Below are positions 28,987 through 38,300 of a stretch of 64,000 nucleotides of DNA, piece by piece (position 1 is the first letter of the stretch; each line of letters opens with the position of its first letter). The DNA comes from a bacterium BMS3Bbin14 (lineage in GTDB: Bacteria > Desulfobacterota > Desulfobulbia > Desulfobulbales > Desulfobulbaceae). The stretch spans positions 57,649 through 121,648 of the forward strand of contig BDTX01000028.1 in the NCBI GenBank assembly GCA_002897615.1, in the 5' to 3' direction. The position numbers and the translations under genes were made by a program. A model generated the notes under the pieces. That model saw only the letters and a list, made by a program, of their open reading frames with translations. It was not told where the DNA came from and searched no databases.

Positions 28987-29667
28987 ATGCGGACCTGCTG
29001 GCTGACCAAACGGCACTCCTCTTCATGCCTGCTCTTTTTTGCCGGCTGGGGCATGGACCCCGAGCCGTTCCGAATCATCCCGAGTCAGGATTACGACCTG
29101 GTCATGGTTTACGATTACCGGGATTTGCAGCTACCGGACCTCGACGCCCTGCCGGCCGACTACCGGCACCTGCACCTGGTGGCCTGGTCCATGGGGGTCT
29201 GGGCCGCCGGGCTGCTCCTGGCCGAAAAACGGGAAATCTTTACCACCGCAACGGCCGTCAACGGCACCCTGACGCCCATTGACGATCAATGCGGTATCGA
29301 CGACCGGACTTTCACCGGCATGATCGACACCTTTTCCGAGGCTTCTCAGGAACAATTTTACAGCGCCATGCTGAGTGACCGGGCCGCGGCCGAACGGTTC
29401 CGAGCCCACCGGCCCCGGCGGCGGCCGGAAAATGTCCTGGCCGAGCTGGTCAGCCTGCGGCAGGCGTACCGGCAGCACGGACCGGCCAGGGATATCTTTG
29501 CCCGGAAGATTGTCGGCAGCCGGGACCGCATCTTCCCGGCCCGCAACCAGGTCAGGAGCTGGGGCAAGGAAAACTGCACCGTGATCAAGGCCCCCCATTT
29601 CCCCTTCTATGGCTGGCAGAGCTGGGATCACCTGCTGGCCGGAGCCCGAACCTATGCGCCCCGATAA
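28987..29667 (+). CDS. bioG: Pimeloyl-ACP methyl ester esterase, BioG type
   Basis: 226 residues with an FAGWGMD start pattern and the nucleophile motif AWSMGVW (Ser about 77), a late acidic residue in GSRDRIFP and a His in KAPHFPFYG. This fits BioG (DUF452), which removes the methyl group that BioC adds, in place of BioH. Its position between bioF and bioC supports the call. It overlaps bioC by 14 bp. Confidence 0.9.
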   Translation: MRTCWLTKRHSSSCLLFFAGWGMDPEPFRIIPSQDYDLVMVYDYRDLQLPDLDALPADYRHLHLVAWSMGVWAAGLLLAEKREIFTTATAVNGTLTPIDDQCGIDDRTFTGMIDTFSEASQEQFYSAMLSDRAAAERFRAHRPRRRPENVLAELVSLRQAYRQHGPARDIFARKIVGSRDRIFPARNQVRSWGKENCTVIKAPHFPFYGWQSWDHLLAGARTYAPR

Positions 29668-30436
29668 ACAGACGATCAGGCAGCGCTTTACCCGGGCCGC
29701 CGCGACCTATGACCGGCAGGCGGTTATCCAGCAACGGGTGGCGGACCGGCTGCTCGCTCTGCTGGCGGAGTTCAGCGGCCCGCCGCCGCGCCGGGCGCTT
29801 GAAATCGGTTGCTGCACCGGCCTGCTCACGTCCCGGCTCGTCCGCCAGTACGGGAATATCGAAACGCTGTATGTCAACGACCTGGTCTCCCGGTTCGAGC
29901 CCCGGATTGCCGCCGCCATCCCGGCGGGGAGGACCAATCTCGTCTTTCTCGCCGGCGATATCGAAACCCTGGACCTCCCCCCGGCCCTTGACCTGGTCAT
30001 CTCGTCCTCGACCTTTCACTGGCTGGAGGACCTGCCCGCCCTCCTCAACAGGCTCAAGGACCGGATGGCGCCAGGCAGCCGCCTGGCCTTTTCCCTCTAC
30101 GGCCGGGACAATCTTCGCCAGGTGCGGGAGATCACGGGAATCGGCCTGGACTACTACCGTCTGAGTGAACTGCGGGAGCTGGTCGGACGTCATTTTTCAG
30201 TCCTGGCCTGCGAGGAAGAGCGCCACACCTTTACCTTCGCCGACCCCCTGGCCCTGCTGCACCATCTGCGGGATACCGGGGTCAACTCTTTGGCCCCCGG
30301 GCCATGGGGACGAAAGCGGCTGCACAGCTTTGACCGGGAGTACCGGCATCGTTACGGCGACCAGGAGGGCGTGGCCCTCACCTATCATCCCCTGTACTGC
30401 CTGGCCCGCAAGGAGGACGCCTTGCCGGGAAAGTAG
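29654..30436 (+). CDS. bioC: Malonyl-ACP O-methyltransferase
   Basis: 260 residues from the ATG at 29654 (MRPDKQTIRQRFTRAAATYD), overlapping the bioG stop. The SAM-binding motif ALEIGCCTGLLT, then ISSSTFHWLEDL, are typical of BioC. It methylates malonyl-ACP to begin pimelate synthesis. The expected partner bioD is found only at 47371, beyond the defence island, so the operon has been split. The sequence just after the stop is a broken antiporter fragment. Confidence 0.93.
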   Translation: MRPDKQTIRQRFTRAAATYDRQAVIQQRVADRLLALLAEFSGPPPRRALEIGCCTGLLTSRLVRQYGNIETLYVNDLVSRFEPRIAAAIPAGRTNLVFLAGDIETLDLPPALDLVISSSTFHWLEDLPALLNRLKDRMAPGSRLAFSLYGRDNLRQVREITGIGLDYYRLSELRELVGRHFSVLACEEERHTFTFADPLALLHHLRDTGVNSLAPGPWGRKRLHSFDREYRHRYGDQEGVALTYHPLYCLARKEDALPGK

Positions 30437-30439
30437 GGC

Positions 30440-30615
30440 TCCGGCAACCAGAAGAAAGCCAAGCATGCCGTGCATCGGGGTATCTCAAAAATTGAGCTGC
30501 CCACCAGCCGCCCCACCTGGTCGTCCAGGGGAAAGATACCCGACCGGCCGAGACCGAGGAGGGCCGGGGCAGGCCCAGGTAACGTTCATTGACATAACCG
30601 AAAAAACCTGCCACT
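30440..30615 (-). pseudogene. 5' fragment of a cation:proton antiporter gene (partial duplicate)
   Basis: On the reverse strand this matches the N-terminal coding part of the antiporter gene at 45986-47248: the stretches for FFGYVNERY (near 30600), DDQVG and MHGMLGFLL (near 30465) are all present. About 40 bp are deleted in the middle relative to 47105-47170, and there is no intact frame. It abuts the bioC stop, while the intact copy lies just before bioD, so the defence island is bracketed by this duplication. Confidence 0.88.
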
Positions 30616-30758
30616 CTCCTCTCATGCCGATTGCTGCATGGGTGGGTCACTTCAACCCGCGCGGCGGGAAACGGCTTTGATGCTCATATAAAAAATAGTC
30701 CATCGGTGTGGAGGGACGTCGCTACTCGTTATAAAGGCCAACTGGAGAAAAATTAAAA
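30616..30758. other. Gene-free spacer at the left edge of the defence island
   Basis: About 140 bp with no gene, from the end of the antiporter fragment to the restriction subunit. GGAG lies about 10 bases before the GTG start at 30759. The GC content falls to the right of here. Confidence 0.4.
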
Positions 30759-33700
30759 GTGGACAATAGATTCTTTGCACAACCTGTGCTTAACTCTCCA
30801 TACGAATACCCGACACAACATTGGGAGCTTGATGAACAGGGACAGCCGACGCAACGGATAATCGAAAGACGCCGCAGCGCTAAATTCATTACACCTATTC
30901 CAAAACCCAGGAAGCGCAAAGGGAAGGCATACCAACCGCAACTTTTTGTCGATACCGACATCTCAACCGCTGAACAGCAGTACGACCCTACCTCAATTAT
31001 CAACGAGCTCCGCCATCATGTGGACCAATGGCGGATCCTGCCAAATCCGAATGACTGGCGAGTTACTCCCGAGACAGCCCGACTGCTTCAGCATTGGCGT
31101 CATCATCAGTTCAGCGGCGTCCGGCCGTTTTTTTGTCAGGTGGAAGCAGTTGAAACAGCCATCTGGCTTACTGAGGTTGCACCAAAAGTAGGGAAGATCG
31201 GTAAACGCTTTATTGAGCACATTGCCAATGCCAATAATGATGCTAATCCTGAACTCCTGCGCCTGGCGCTGAAACTTGCCACTGGAGCGGGCAAAACCAC
31301 GGTCATGGCTATGTTGATTGCCTGGCAGACCATCAATGCTTTACGTCGGCCTGCAAGCAAGAAGTTTACCCGTGGTTTTTTAATCGTCACTCCCGGCATT
31401 ACCATCCGGGACCGGCTCCGGGTACTGCAACCTAACGATCCTGACAGCTATTATCAAAGCCGGGAGCTTGTACCCAATGACATGCTTGGTGATCTGGAAC
31501 GGGCTAAAATTGTCATCACCAACTACCATGCCTTTAAGCTTCGCGAGCGGATAGATCTCTCAAAGGGCGGGCGTTCACTTCTCCAGGGCCGAGGAGAGGC
31601 GCTGAATACCTTGGAAACCGAAGGGCAGATGCTCCAACGGGTAATGCCCGACCTGATGGGCATGAAGAATATCCTGGCCCTGAATGATGAGGCGCATCAT
31701 TGCTACCGCGAGAAACCAGGGGAAGACGATGTCGGTGATTTGAAAGGCGATGACAAGAAAGAAGCGCAGAAGAATAACGAGGCTGCACGGCTCTGGATTT
31801 CCGGCCTTGAAGCGGTCAACCGCAAACTTGGACTGACGCGGGTCATCGATTTGTCGGCAACACCCTTTTTCCTCAGTGGATCAGGTTATGCGGAAGGCAC
31901 CCTTTTCCCTTGGACGATGTGCGATTTCTCCCTCATGGATTCCATCGAATGCGGGATTGTCAAACTGCCGCGTGTACCCGTTGCCGATAACATTCCCGGA
32001 GGCGACATGCCCAAGTTCCGCAATCTCTGGGAACACATTCGCACCCGGATGCCCAAGAAAGGCCGCGGCAAAGCCAAGACCCTTGACCCGCTCAGTATTC
32101 CGGTTGAGTTGCAGACTGCCCTGGAAGCCTTGTACGGCCATTATGAAAAAACATACAACCTTTGGAAGGAAAGTGGTATTCGCGTGCCGCCCTGCTTCAT
32201 TGTTGTCTGCCAAAACACATCTATATCAAAGTTGGTGTATGACTATATTTCGGGGTTCCTGCGGGAGAACGAAGATGGCACGGCTTCGCTTGAGAACGGC
32301 CGGCTGTCATTATTCCGGAACTTTGATGAACACGGCAACCAGCTTGGTCGGCCGAATACCCTTCTGATAGACAGCGAACAACTCGAATCGGGTGACGCGT
32401 TGGACAAGAAGTTCCGTGCCATGGCAGCCGATGCAATCGACCGTTTCCGTCGCGAGATTATCGAACGTACCGGCGACCGCCGTCAGGCTGAAAATATCAC
32501 AGACCAGGATCTGCTGAGGGAAGTCATGAACACCGTCGGCAAGGAAGGCCGGCTTGGCGAGTCCATCCGCTGTGTTGTCTCGGTTTCAATGTTAACCGAA
32601 GGCTGGGACTCCAACACCGTCACCCATGTTTTGGGAGTGCGCGCATTCGGCACCCAACTCCTTTGCGAGCAGGTCATTGGCCGGGCCCTGCGCCGCCAGT
32701 CATACGATCTTAATGAAGATGGCCTGTTCAATGTTGAGTATGCCGACGTGTTGGGCATCCCCTTCGATTTTACGGCCAAACCTGTTGTTGCCCCGCCGCA
32801 GTCGCCCCGCGAGACTATCCAGGTCAAGGCCGTACGGCCGGAACGCGATTCCCTCGAGATCCGTTTCCCCCGGGTCCAGGGTTACCGGGTCGAACTGCCG
32901 GAAGAACGGCTCACCGCGGAATTCAATGACGATTCTATTCTGGAGCTGACTCCTGATCTTGTCGGGCCGTCAATTACCAAGAATGCCGGTATCATCGGCG
33001 AAGACGTTGACCTCAGCTTAAAACACCTGGAGGACATGCGACGTTCAAGCTTGCTTTTCCATGTAGCCAAACGTTTGCTTTATACAAAATGGCGCGACCC
33101 CGGCAAGGAGCCTAAACTGCATCTCTTCGGCCAGCTCAAGCGGATTACCAGACAGTGGCTCGATACCTGCCTGATCTGCAAAGGGGGCACCTATCCGGCA
33201 CAACTTATGTACCAGGAACTGGCCGACATGGCCTGCGAGCGGATTACCGCGGGCATCACCCGCTCTCTGGTGGGCGAACGGCCCATCAAGGCCGTACTCG
33301 ACCCCTATAACCCGACCGGCTCAACCATCCATGTCAACTTCAACACTTCGAAAAGGGACCGTTGGGAGACCGATGGACGCCGCTGTCATATCAACTGGGT
33401 GATCCTCGACAGCGACTGGGAGGCTGAATTCTGCCGGGTGGCCGAGTCGCATCCGAAAGTTAAGGCCTATGTCAAGAACCACAATCTCGGGCTGGAGGTT
33501 CCATACCGCTACGGCTCGGAGACGCATACTTATCTGCCCGATTTTATCGTCCTGGTTGACGATGGCCACGGCGAGGACGATCCGTTGCACCTGATCGTCG
33601 AGATCAAGGGCTATCGCCGAGAAGATGCCAAGGAAAAGAAGGCAACCATGGAGACTTACTGGGTACCGGGAGTGAACAACCTTGGCAAGTATGGCCGCTG

Positions 33701-33800
33701 GGCCTTTGCCGAATTTACCGAGGCCTATCGGATCGAGTCGGATTTTGAGGCCAGGGTCGAAGCAGAGTTCAATAAAATGATCGAGGGAATTGTGAAATGA
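30759..33800 (+). CDS. Type III-like restriction subunit (BPTD_3080-like helicase-nuclease)
   Basis: 1013 residues from a GTG start. The SF2 helicase part shows Walker A ATGAGKTTVMAML (about 170-182), NDEAHH (motif II), LSATPFF (motif III) and QVIGRALRR (motif VI). The C-terminal region has a PD-(D/E)xK-like nuclease pattern, YLPDFIVLV…LIVEIKGYR. This is the usual makeup of a Type III Res-like enzyme that translocates on DNA and cuts. Its cognate methyltransferase is at 35374-38601, and the YhcG-type gene overlaps its last 4 bp. The start has only a moderate ribosome site. Confidence 0.9.
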   Translation: MDNRFFAQPVLNSPYEYPTQHWELDEQGQPTQRIIERRRSAKFITPIPKPRKRKGKAYQPQLFVDTDISTAEQQYDPTSIINELRHHVDQWRILPNPNDWRVTPETARLLQHWRHHQFSGVRPFFCQVEAVETAIWLTEVAPKVGKIGKRFIEHIANANNDANPELLRLALKLATGAGKTTVMAMLIAWQTINALRRPASKKFTRGFLIVTPGITIRDRLRVLQPNDPDSYYQSRELVPNDMLGDLERAKIVITNYHAFKLRERIDLSKGGRSLLQGRGEALNTLETEGQMLQRVMPDLMGMKNILALNDEAHHCYREKPGEDDVGDLKGDDKKEAQKNNEAARLWISGLEAVNRKLGLTRVIDLSATPFFLSGSGYAEGTLFPWTMCDFSLMDSIECGIVKLPRVPVADNIPGGDMPKFRNLWEHIRTRMPKKGRGKAKTLDPLSIPVELQTALEALYGHYEKTYNLWKESGIRVPPCFIVVCQNTSISKLVYDYISGFLRENEDGTASLENGRLSLFRNFDEHGNQLGRPNTLLIDSEQLESGDALDKKFRAMAADAIDRFRREIIERTGDRRQAENITDQDLLREVMNTVGKEGRLGESIRCVVSVSMLTEGWDSNTVTHVLGVRAFGTQLLCEQVIGRALRRQSYDLNEDGLFNVEYADVLGIPFDFTAKPVVAPPQSPRETIQVKAVRPERDSLEIRFPRVQGYRVELPEERLTAEFNDDSILELTPDLVGPSITKNAGIIGEDVDLSLKHLEDMRRSSLLFHVAKRLLYTKWRDPGKEPKLHLFGQLKRITRQWLDTCLICKGGTYPAQLMYQELADMACERITAGITRSLVGERPIKAVLDPYNPTGSTIHVNFNTSKRDRWETDGRRCHINWVILDSDWEAEFCRVAESHPKVKAYVKNHNLGLEVPYRYGSETHTYLPDFIVLVDDGHGEDDPLHLIVEIKGYRREDAKEKKATMETYWVPGVNNLGKYGRWAFAEFTEAYRIESDFEARVEAEFNKMIEGIVK

Positions 33801-34907
33801 AGAATGAACTGACATTCTCCTCATTGATCGGCACTATCCGAAATATTCATAATGAACTTGTCGCTCAGGCTGGACGGGCGGTGAATGTCAGTCTGACTGT
33901 GCGCAACTGGTTGATCGGCTGCTACATCTCTGAATATGAACTGCGCGGTGCGGATCGGGCCGGGTACGGGGAGAGGCTTTTGTCCAGCTTGTTAGCTGAA
34001 CTGGAAAAACTCAATGTCAGTGCCTGCGGGAAACGGCAGCTTTATCAATACCTCCGGTTTTATCAAACCTATCCTCAGATAGGTGCGGACACTGTCCGCA
34101 CAATTGCAACACCTTGTCCCCAAGGGGATTATTGCTGTCCAGAAAAAAGTGCGATCAGCAACCGCACTTTTTCAGACCGATTTGCCAAAACTTCTCCAAG
34201 TGCTTTCTTACTCTCATATCGAGCAGTTGGTGGCAATAGAGGACGATACCAAGCGTCTCTTTTATGAATTCGAGTGCATTCGGGGCAATTGGTCGGTCCG
34301 GGAACTTAAACGCCAGATTGGCAGCCTCTATTATGAACGTTCCGGTTTGTCCAAAGATAAAAAGAAACTGGCCGAGTTGGCGCAATCCAAAGCGGAAGCC
34401 GCCGAACCGAAGCTGGAGATTCGTGATCCTTACATTTTCGAATTTCTGGGACTAAAACCGAAAGAAGTTATGAGCGAGTCCCTTCTGGAGGATCAGCTGC
34501 TTGATAACTTGCAGGAATTTCTTCTGAAAATGGGACATGGTTTCTGTTTCGAAGCTCGCCAGAAACGGATTCTCATTGGCGACAGCCATAACTTTGTAGA
34601 TCTGGTTTTTTATCACCGCATTTTGAAGTGCCATGTGCTGGTGGAACTGAAACTCGAAAAATTCAGCCATGAAAACATCGGCCAGCTCAATACGTATGTA
34701 AGCTGGTACAAAAAGAACATGATGACCGAGGGAGACAATCCGCCGGTAGGCATCCTATTGTGCACAGATAAGAATCATGCGCTGGCCGAATACGCCCTGG
34801 CAGGCATGGACAATAATCTCTTTGTATCCAAATATCTGCTTGCACTTCCCAAGAAAGAAGATATGCAACGGTTTATCGAAGAGCAGATGAAAGAAATGCA
34901 GAATTAA
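33797..34907 (+). pseudogene. YhcG/DUF1016-type nuclease gene, frameshifted
   Basis: The first frame (33797-34267) gives the DUF1016 N-terminus (RNWLIGCYISEYELRG, YLRFYQTYPQI). The rest (RTLSAQL…, then IEQLVAIEDDTKRLFYEFEC and the nuclease part FVDLVFYHRILKCHVLVELK) lies in another frame from 34083. The join reads correctly if one G is removed at 34082-34083 (ATA-GTG-CGG, I-V-R). A single-base insertion has therefore broken the gene unless the base is a sequencing error. These proteins accompany restriction systems as PD-(D/E)xK nucleases. Confidence 0.85.
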
Positions 34908-34914
34908 GAAGTGT

Positions 34915-35339
34915 GAAGTTAGAAGAGTGAAGAGTGAAATGGAACAGCCGAAGCGTGATTTGCCGGAACGGACTTTTGAATTTGCGCGGCGGGTCGTGAA
35001 ACTCTGTCAGATTTTAGAACAGACCCCGGGTGTCAGCCGGACATTGGCGAACCAGCTGCTGCGGTCGGGGACATCAATCGGCGCCAACGTCGAAGAGGGG
35101 CAGGCCGGTCAAAACAAAGCAGATTTTATTGCGAAATACTCTATAGCGTGCAAAGAAGCACGTGAAACACACTACTGGCTGAGGTTACTTGTGTCTTCAG
35201 AAGTCGTAAAAAAATCAAAGCTGGATGACCTGATTGATGAAGCCAACCAGCTGGTTGCGATTCTTACTACAATCATCAAGAAAGCAAAAGAATAATGAAG
35301 AGTGAAAAAGCTTCCTTCTAACTTCACTCTTCTAACTTC
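34915..35339 (+). mobile_element. IVP-type element 1 (inverted repeats around a four-helix-bundle gene)
   Basis: 425 bp. An 18-bp perfect inverted repeat (left GAAGTTAGAAGAGTGAAG at 34915-34932, right its complement at 35322-35339) encloses one gene with almost no spare sequence. The arms are simple-sequence-like (GAAGAGTGAA units). The layout matches element 2 inside the methyltransferase gene, though the arm sequences differ. The RNA could fold into a long stem with the gene in the loop, as in 23S rRNA intervening sequences. Confidence 0.75.
34939..35295 (+). CDS. Four-helix-bundle protein (23S rRNA IVP/S23 family), element 1
   Basis: 118 residues from the ATG at 34939; a GTG at 34927 lies within the left repeat arm. 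The family core is LANQLLRSGTSIGANVEEGQ (about 40-59), then KADFIAKYSIACKEARETHYWL. Homologues form pentameric four-helix bundles and are encoded inside 23S rRNA intervening sequences of some bacteria; the DGR accessory protein Avd is related. The function is unknown. No reverse transcriptase is nearby. Confidence 0.88.
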   Translation: MEQPKRDLPERTFEFARRVVKLCQILEQTPGVSRTLANQLLRSGTSIGANVEEGQAGQNKADFIAKYSIACKEARETHYWLRLLVSSEVVKKSKLDDLIDEANQLVAILTTIIKKAKE

Positions 35340-35373
35340 TAACTTTTTTTGCGATGGGGAAAATTGAAAGATT

Positions 35374-38300
35374 ATGACGCGAAAGAAAACAGCTAAAAAA
35401 AGCATCGAAACTTTGACTCACGAAGAGGCAAGTCGCAAAAACATCCCCACGGCTGAATTTCAATCAGTGATGCGCAATGATGAGCAAGACCCCCTCCGGG
35501 TTGCTTACGAGCGCCGCAACCGTGATCTCGACCCGCAGCTGGTCTGGCGCGGCAAGGATGAGCAGGACTGGTCGGACCTGGTGGTGCAGGCCCCGCCCCT
35601 GTATATCCAGGAGAAGGTTCATCCCAAGGTGCTGATTGATGATTTACGCAAGCAGAGCGAGGCGCAGAAACAGGCAGGTAATCCGCAACAGTTGGACCTC
35701 TTTGCCGATTTCAACGGCCTGCCGGATGAGAACGCCAAGACCGAATTCTACCAGCACGACGCCAACTGGTCCAACAGAATGATCCTGGGAGACAGTCTAC
35801 AGGTCATGGCGTCATTGGCAGAACGTGAGGGCCTGCGTGGCAAGGTGCAGTGCATCTACCTCGATCCGCCTTACGGCATTAAGTTCAATTCCAACTTCCA
35901 GTGGTCCACCACCAGCCGAGACGTAAAGGACGGCAAGGTTGACCATATCACTCGAGAACCGGAACAGGTCAAAGCCTTCCGCGATACCTGGCGGGACGGG
36001 ATTCATTCCTATCTGACCTATCTGCGGGATCGGTTGACCGTCTGTAGGGACCTGCTGACTGAATCCGGCTCAATTTTTGTCCAGATTGGTGATGAGAATG
36101 TCCACATTGTTCGTTCTCTTTTGGAAGAAGTCTTCGGTAAACAGAATTTCTGTTGCCAAATAATCTATACGACTACCAGCACGCAAGGTTCTAACCTGTT
36201 GCCTGTTATAAACGATAACATTTTATGGGTGGCAAAAGATATCTCTAGAGCGAAATACCGTCAAATTTTTGCTCGCAAGATACTTGGAGGATTTGGCACA
36301 ACCGGTTACAACCAGTTCCAAATTCGTGACAATATCATTATGCCTTTGTCGGCTATAAATGATTTGGAAAAGGAAACAAAAGCAGGAGGAAAAGTCTTTG
36401 CTTCATCTGATTTAACCTCATCTCACTATAGTAAGAGCGAGAACATTTCCCATTACGGGAGAGAATTTACTTCTAAGAAAAGATATTGGTCAACATCAAC
36501 AGTTGGTATGTGTAGGCTTCAAAAAGCAGGCCGCCTACTGATAGTTGGCGATACTTTAAGGTATAAGCGTTTTTTAAAAGATTTCGATGTATTGCCAATC
36601 TCAAACCTCTGGAGCGAGCAGCTTTCGGAACAGAACAAATCGTATGTCGTCCAAACCGCTTCGAAAGTTATGGAACGTTGCATTCTAATGTCTACTGACC
36701 CTAGTGACTTAGTCCTCGATCCCACCTGCGGTTCCGGTACTACCGCCTATGTTGCCGAGCAATGGGGCCGACGCTGGATCACTATTGATACATCTCGCGT
36801 TGCCCTGGCCTTGGCCCGGGCTCGTATCATGGGAGCACGCTATCCCTATTATCTCCTGGCAGACAGCCGCGACGGGCAACTCAAAGAGGCTGAAATCACT
36901 CGCACGGTCCCCAGTGAAGCGCCGACGCACAACAATATCCGGCAAGGTTTTGTTTATCAGCGTGTGCCGCACATCACTCTCAAATCCATTGCCAACAACA
37001 CCGAGATCGATGTGATCTGGGAAAATTTCCAGGAGAAACTCGCGCCGATCCGTGAACAGTTGTCAGTGGCCAGTGGCCAGAAGAAAACCCTGGAGGAGTG
37101 GGAAATTCCCAGGGAACGCCCTGTCGACTGGCCACAGAACACTCAGCCACTGCTTACCGCCTTTTGGCAGCAACGCATCGCCCGCCAGAAGGAAATAGAC
37201 GCCTCCATCGCGGCCAAGGCCGACTTTGAATATCTCTACGACAAACCCTATGAAGACAAAAAAAAGGTCCGGGTTGCCGGGCCGTTCACCGTGGAAAGCC
37301 TTTCCCCGCACCGGGTGCTGGCCGTGGATGAAAATGACGAGTTGATTGACCCACAACAGGCTGGCGCTACACCCGGCGATGAAACCGATTTCGTCAGCAT
37401 GATCCTGGAAAATCTCAAGACCGCCGGGGTGCAGCAGGCCCACAAGCAAGACAAGATAAATTTCATATCTCTCACCCCCTGGCCCGGGCATTTCATCTGT
37501 GCCGAAGGTCGCTATATGGAAGGTGACCAAGAAACCGGCACTGAAAAACGGGCTGCCATCTTCATCGGCCCGGAGTTCGGTACCGTGTCCCGCCCCGATC
37601 TGGTGGCTGCGGCCCGCGAGGCCGGAGATGCCGGTTTTGACGCCTTGATTGCCTGCGCCTTCAACTACGATGCCCATTCGACTGACTTTGACAAGCTGGG
37701 CCGCATCCCGGTGCTCAAGGCCAGAATGAACGCCGATCTGCACATGGCAGACGACCTCAAAAATACCGGCAAGGGCAATCTTTTCGTTATCTTCGGCGAA
37801 CCTGATATTTCAGTGGTTAGTGGTCAGTGGTTAGTGAACAGAAACGGGAGAATAGTGGCAAATTATGACTACGTTAAAGAGCTATCAGGGCTTGGAAGTC
37901 TGGAAGAAATCAATCGAGCTGGCCGAGATGATTTATCGCATCTCGGCACAGTTTCCACCGGAAGAAAAGTTCGGGATGACCAGTCAGATCAGGCGAGCAG
38001 CAGTGTCAGTGCCGGCCAACATCGCGGAGGGAGCGGAACGCAACGCGACAAGGGAGTTTCTTCAATTTCTGGGGATAGCCAGCGGTTCCCTGGCGGAGAC
38101 CGAAACCTTCCTGATTCTAGCCGAGAAACTGGGCATGGTTTCCAGGGAACAGACCAGCCCGCTACAGGAACAGGCGGCAGACGTCGGTCGGATGCTCAAC
38201 GGACTCAAACGCTCGCTGCGCTCAAAAATCTGAGCGAATCGGATTTTCCTCTTTCACTGACCACAGACCACAAATCACAGGTCACTATCCACGGAGTGGA

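Noticed and set aside
34939..38233. A diversity-generating retroelement, because IVP proteins resemble the DGR accessory protein Avd
   Set aside because: No reverse transcriptase and no template/variable repeat pair were found in or near the island.
37865..38233. The nested IVP frame as a chance shadow of the methyltransferase gene
   Set aside because: It has the specific family core motif and proper length, while it is the methyltransferase reading at this place that looks like nonsense text.
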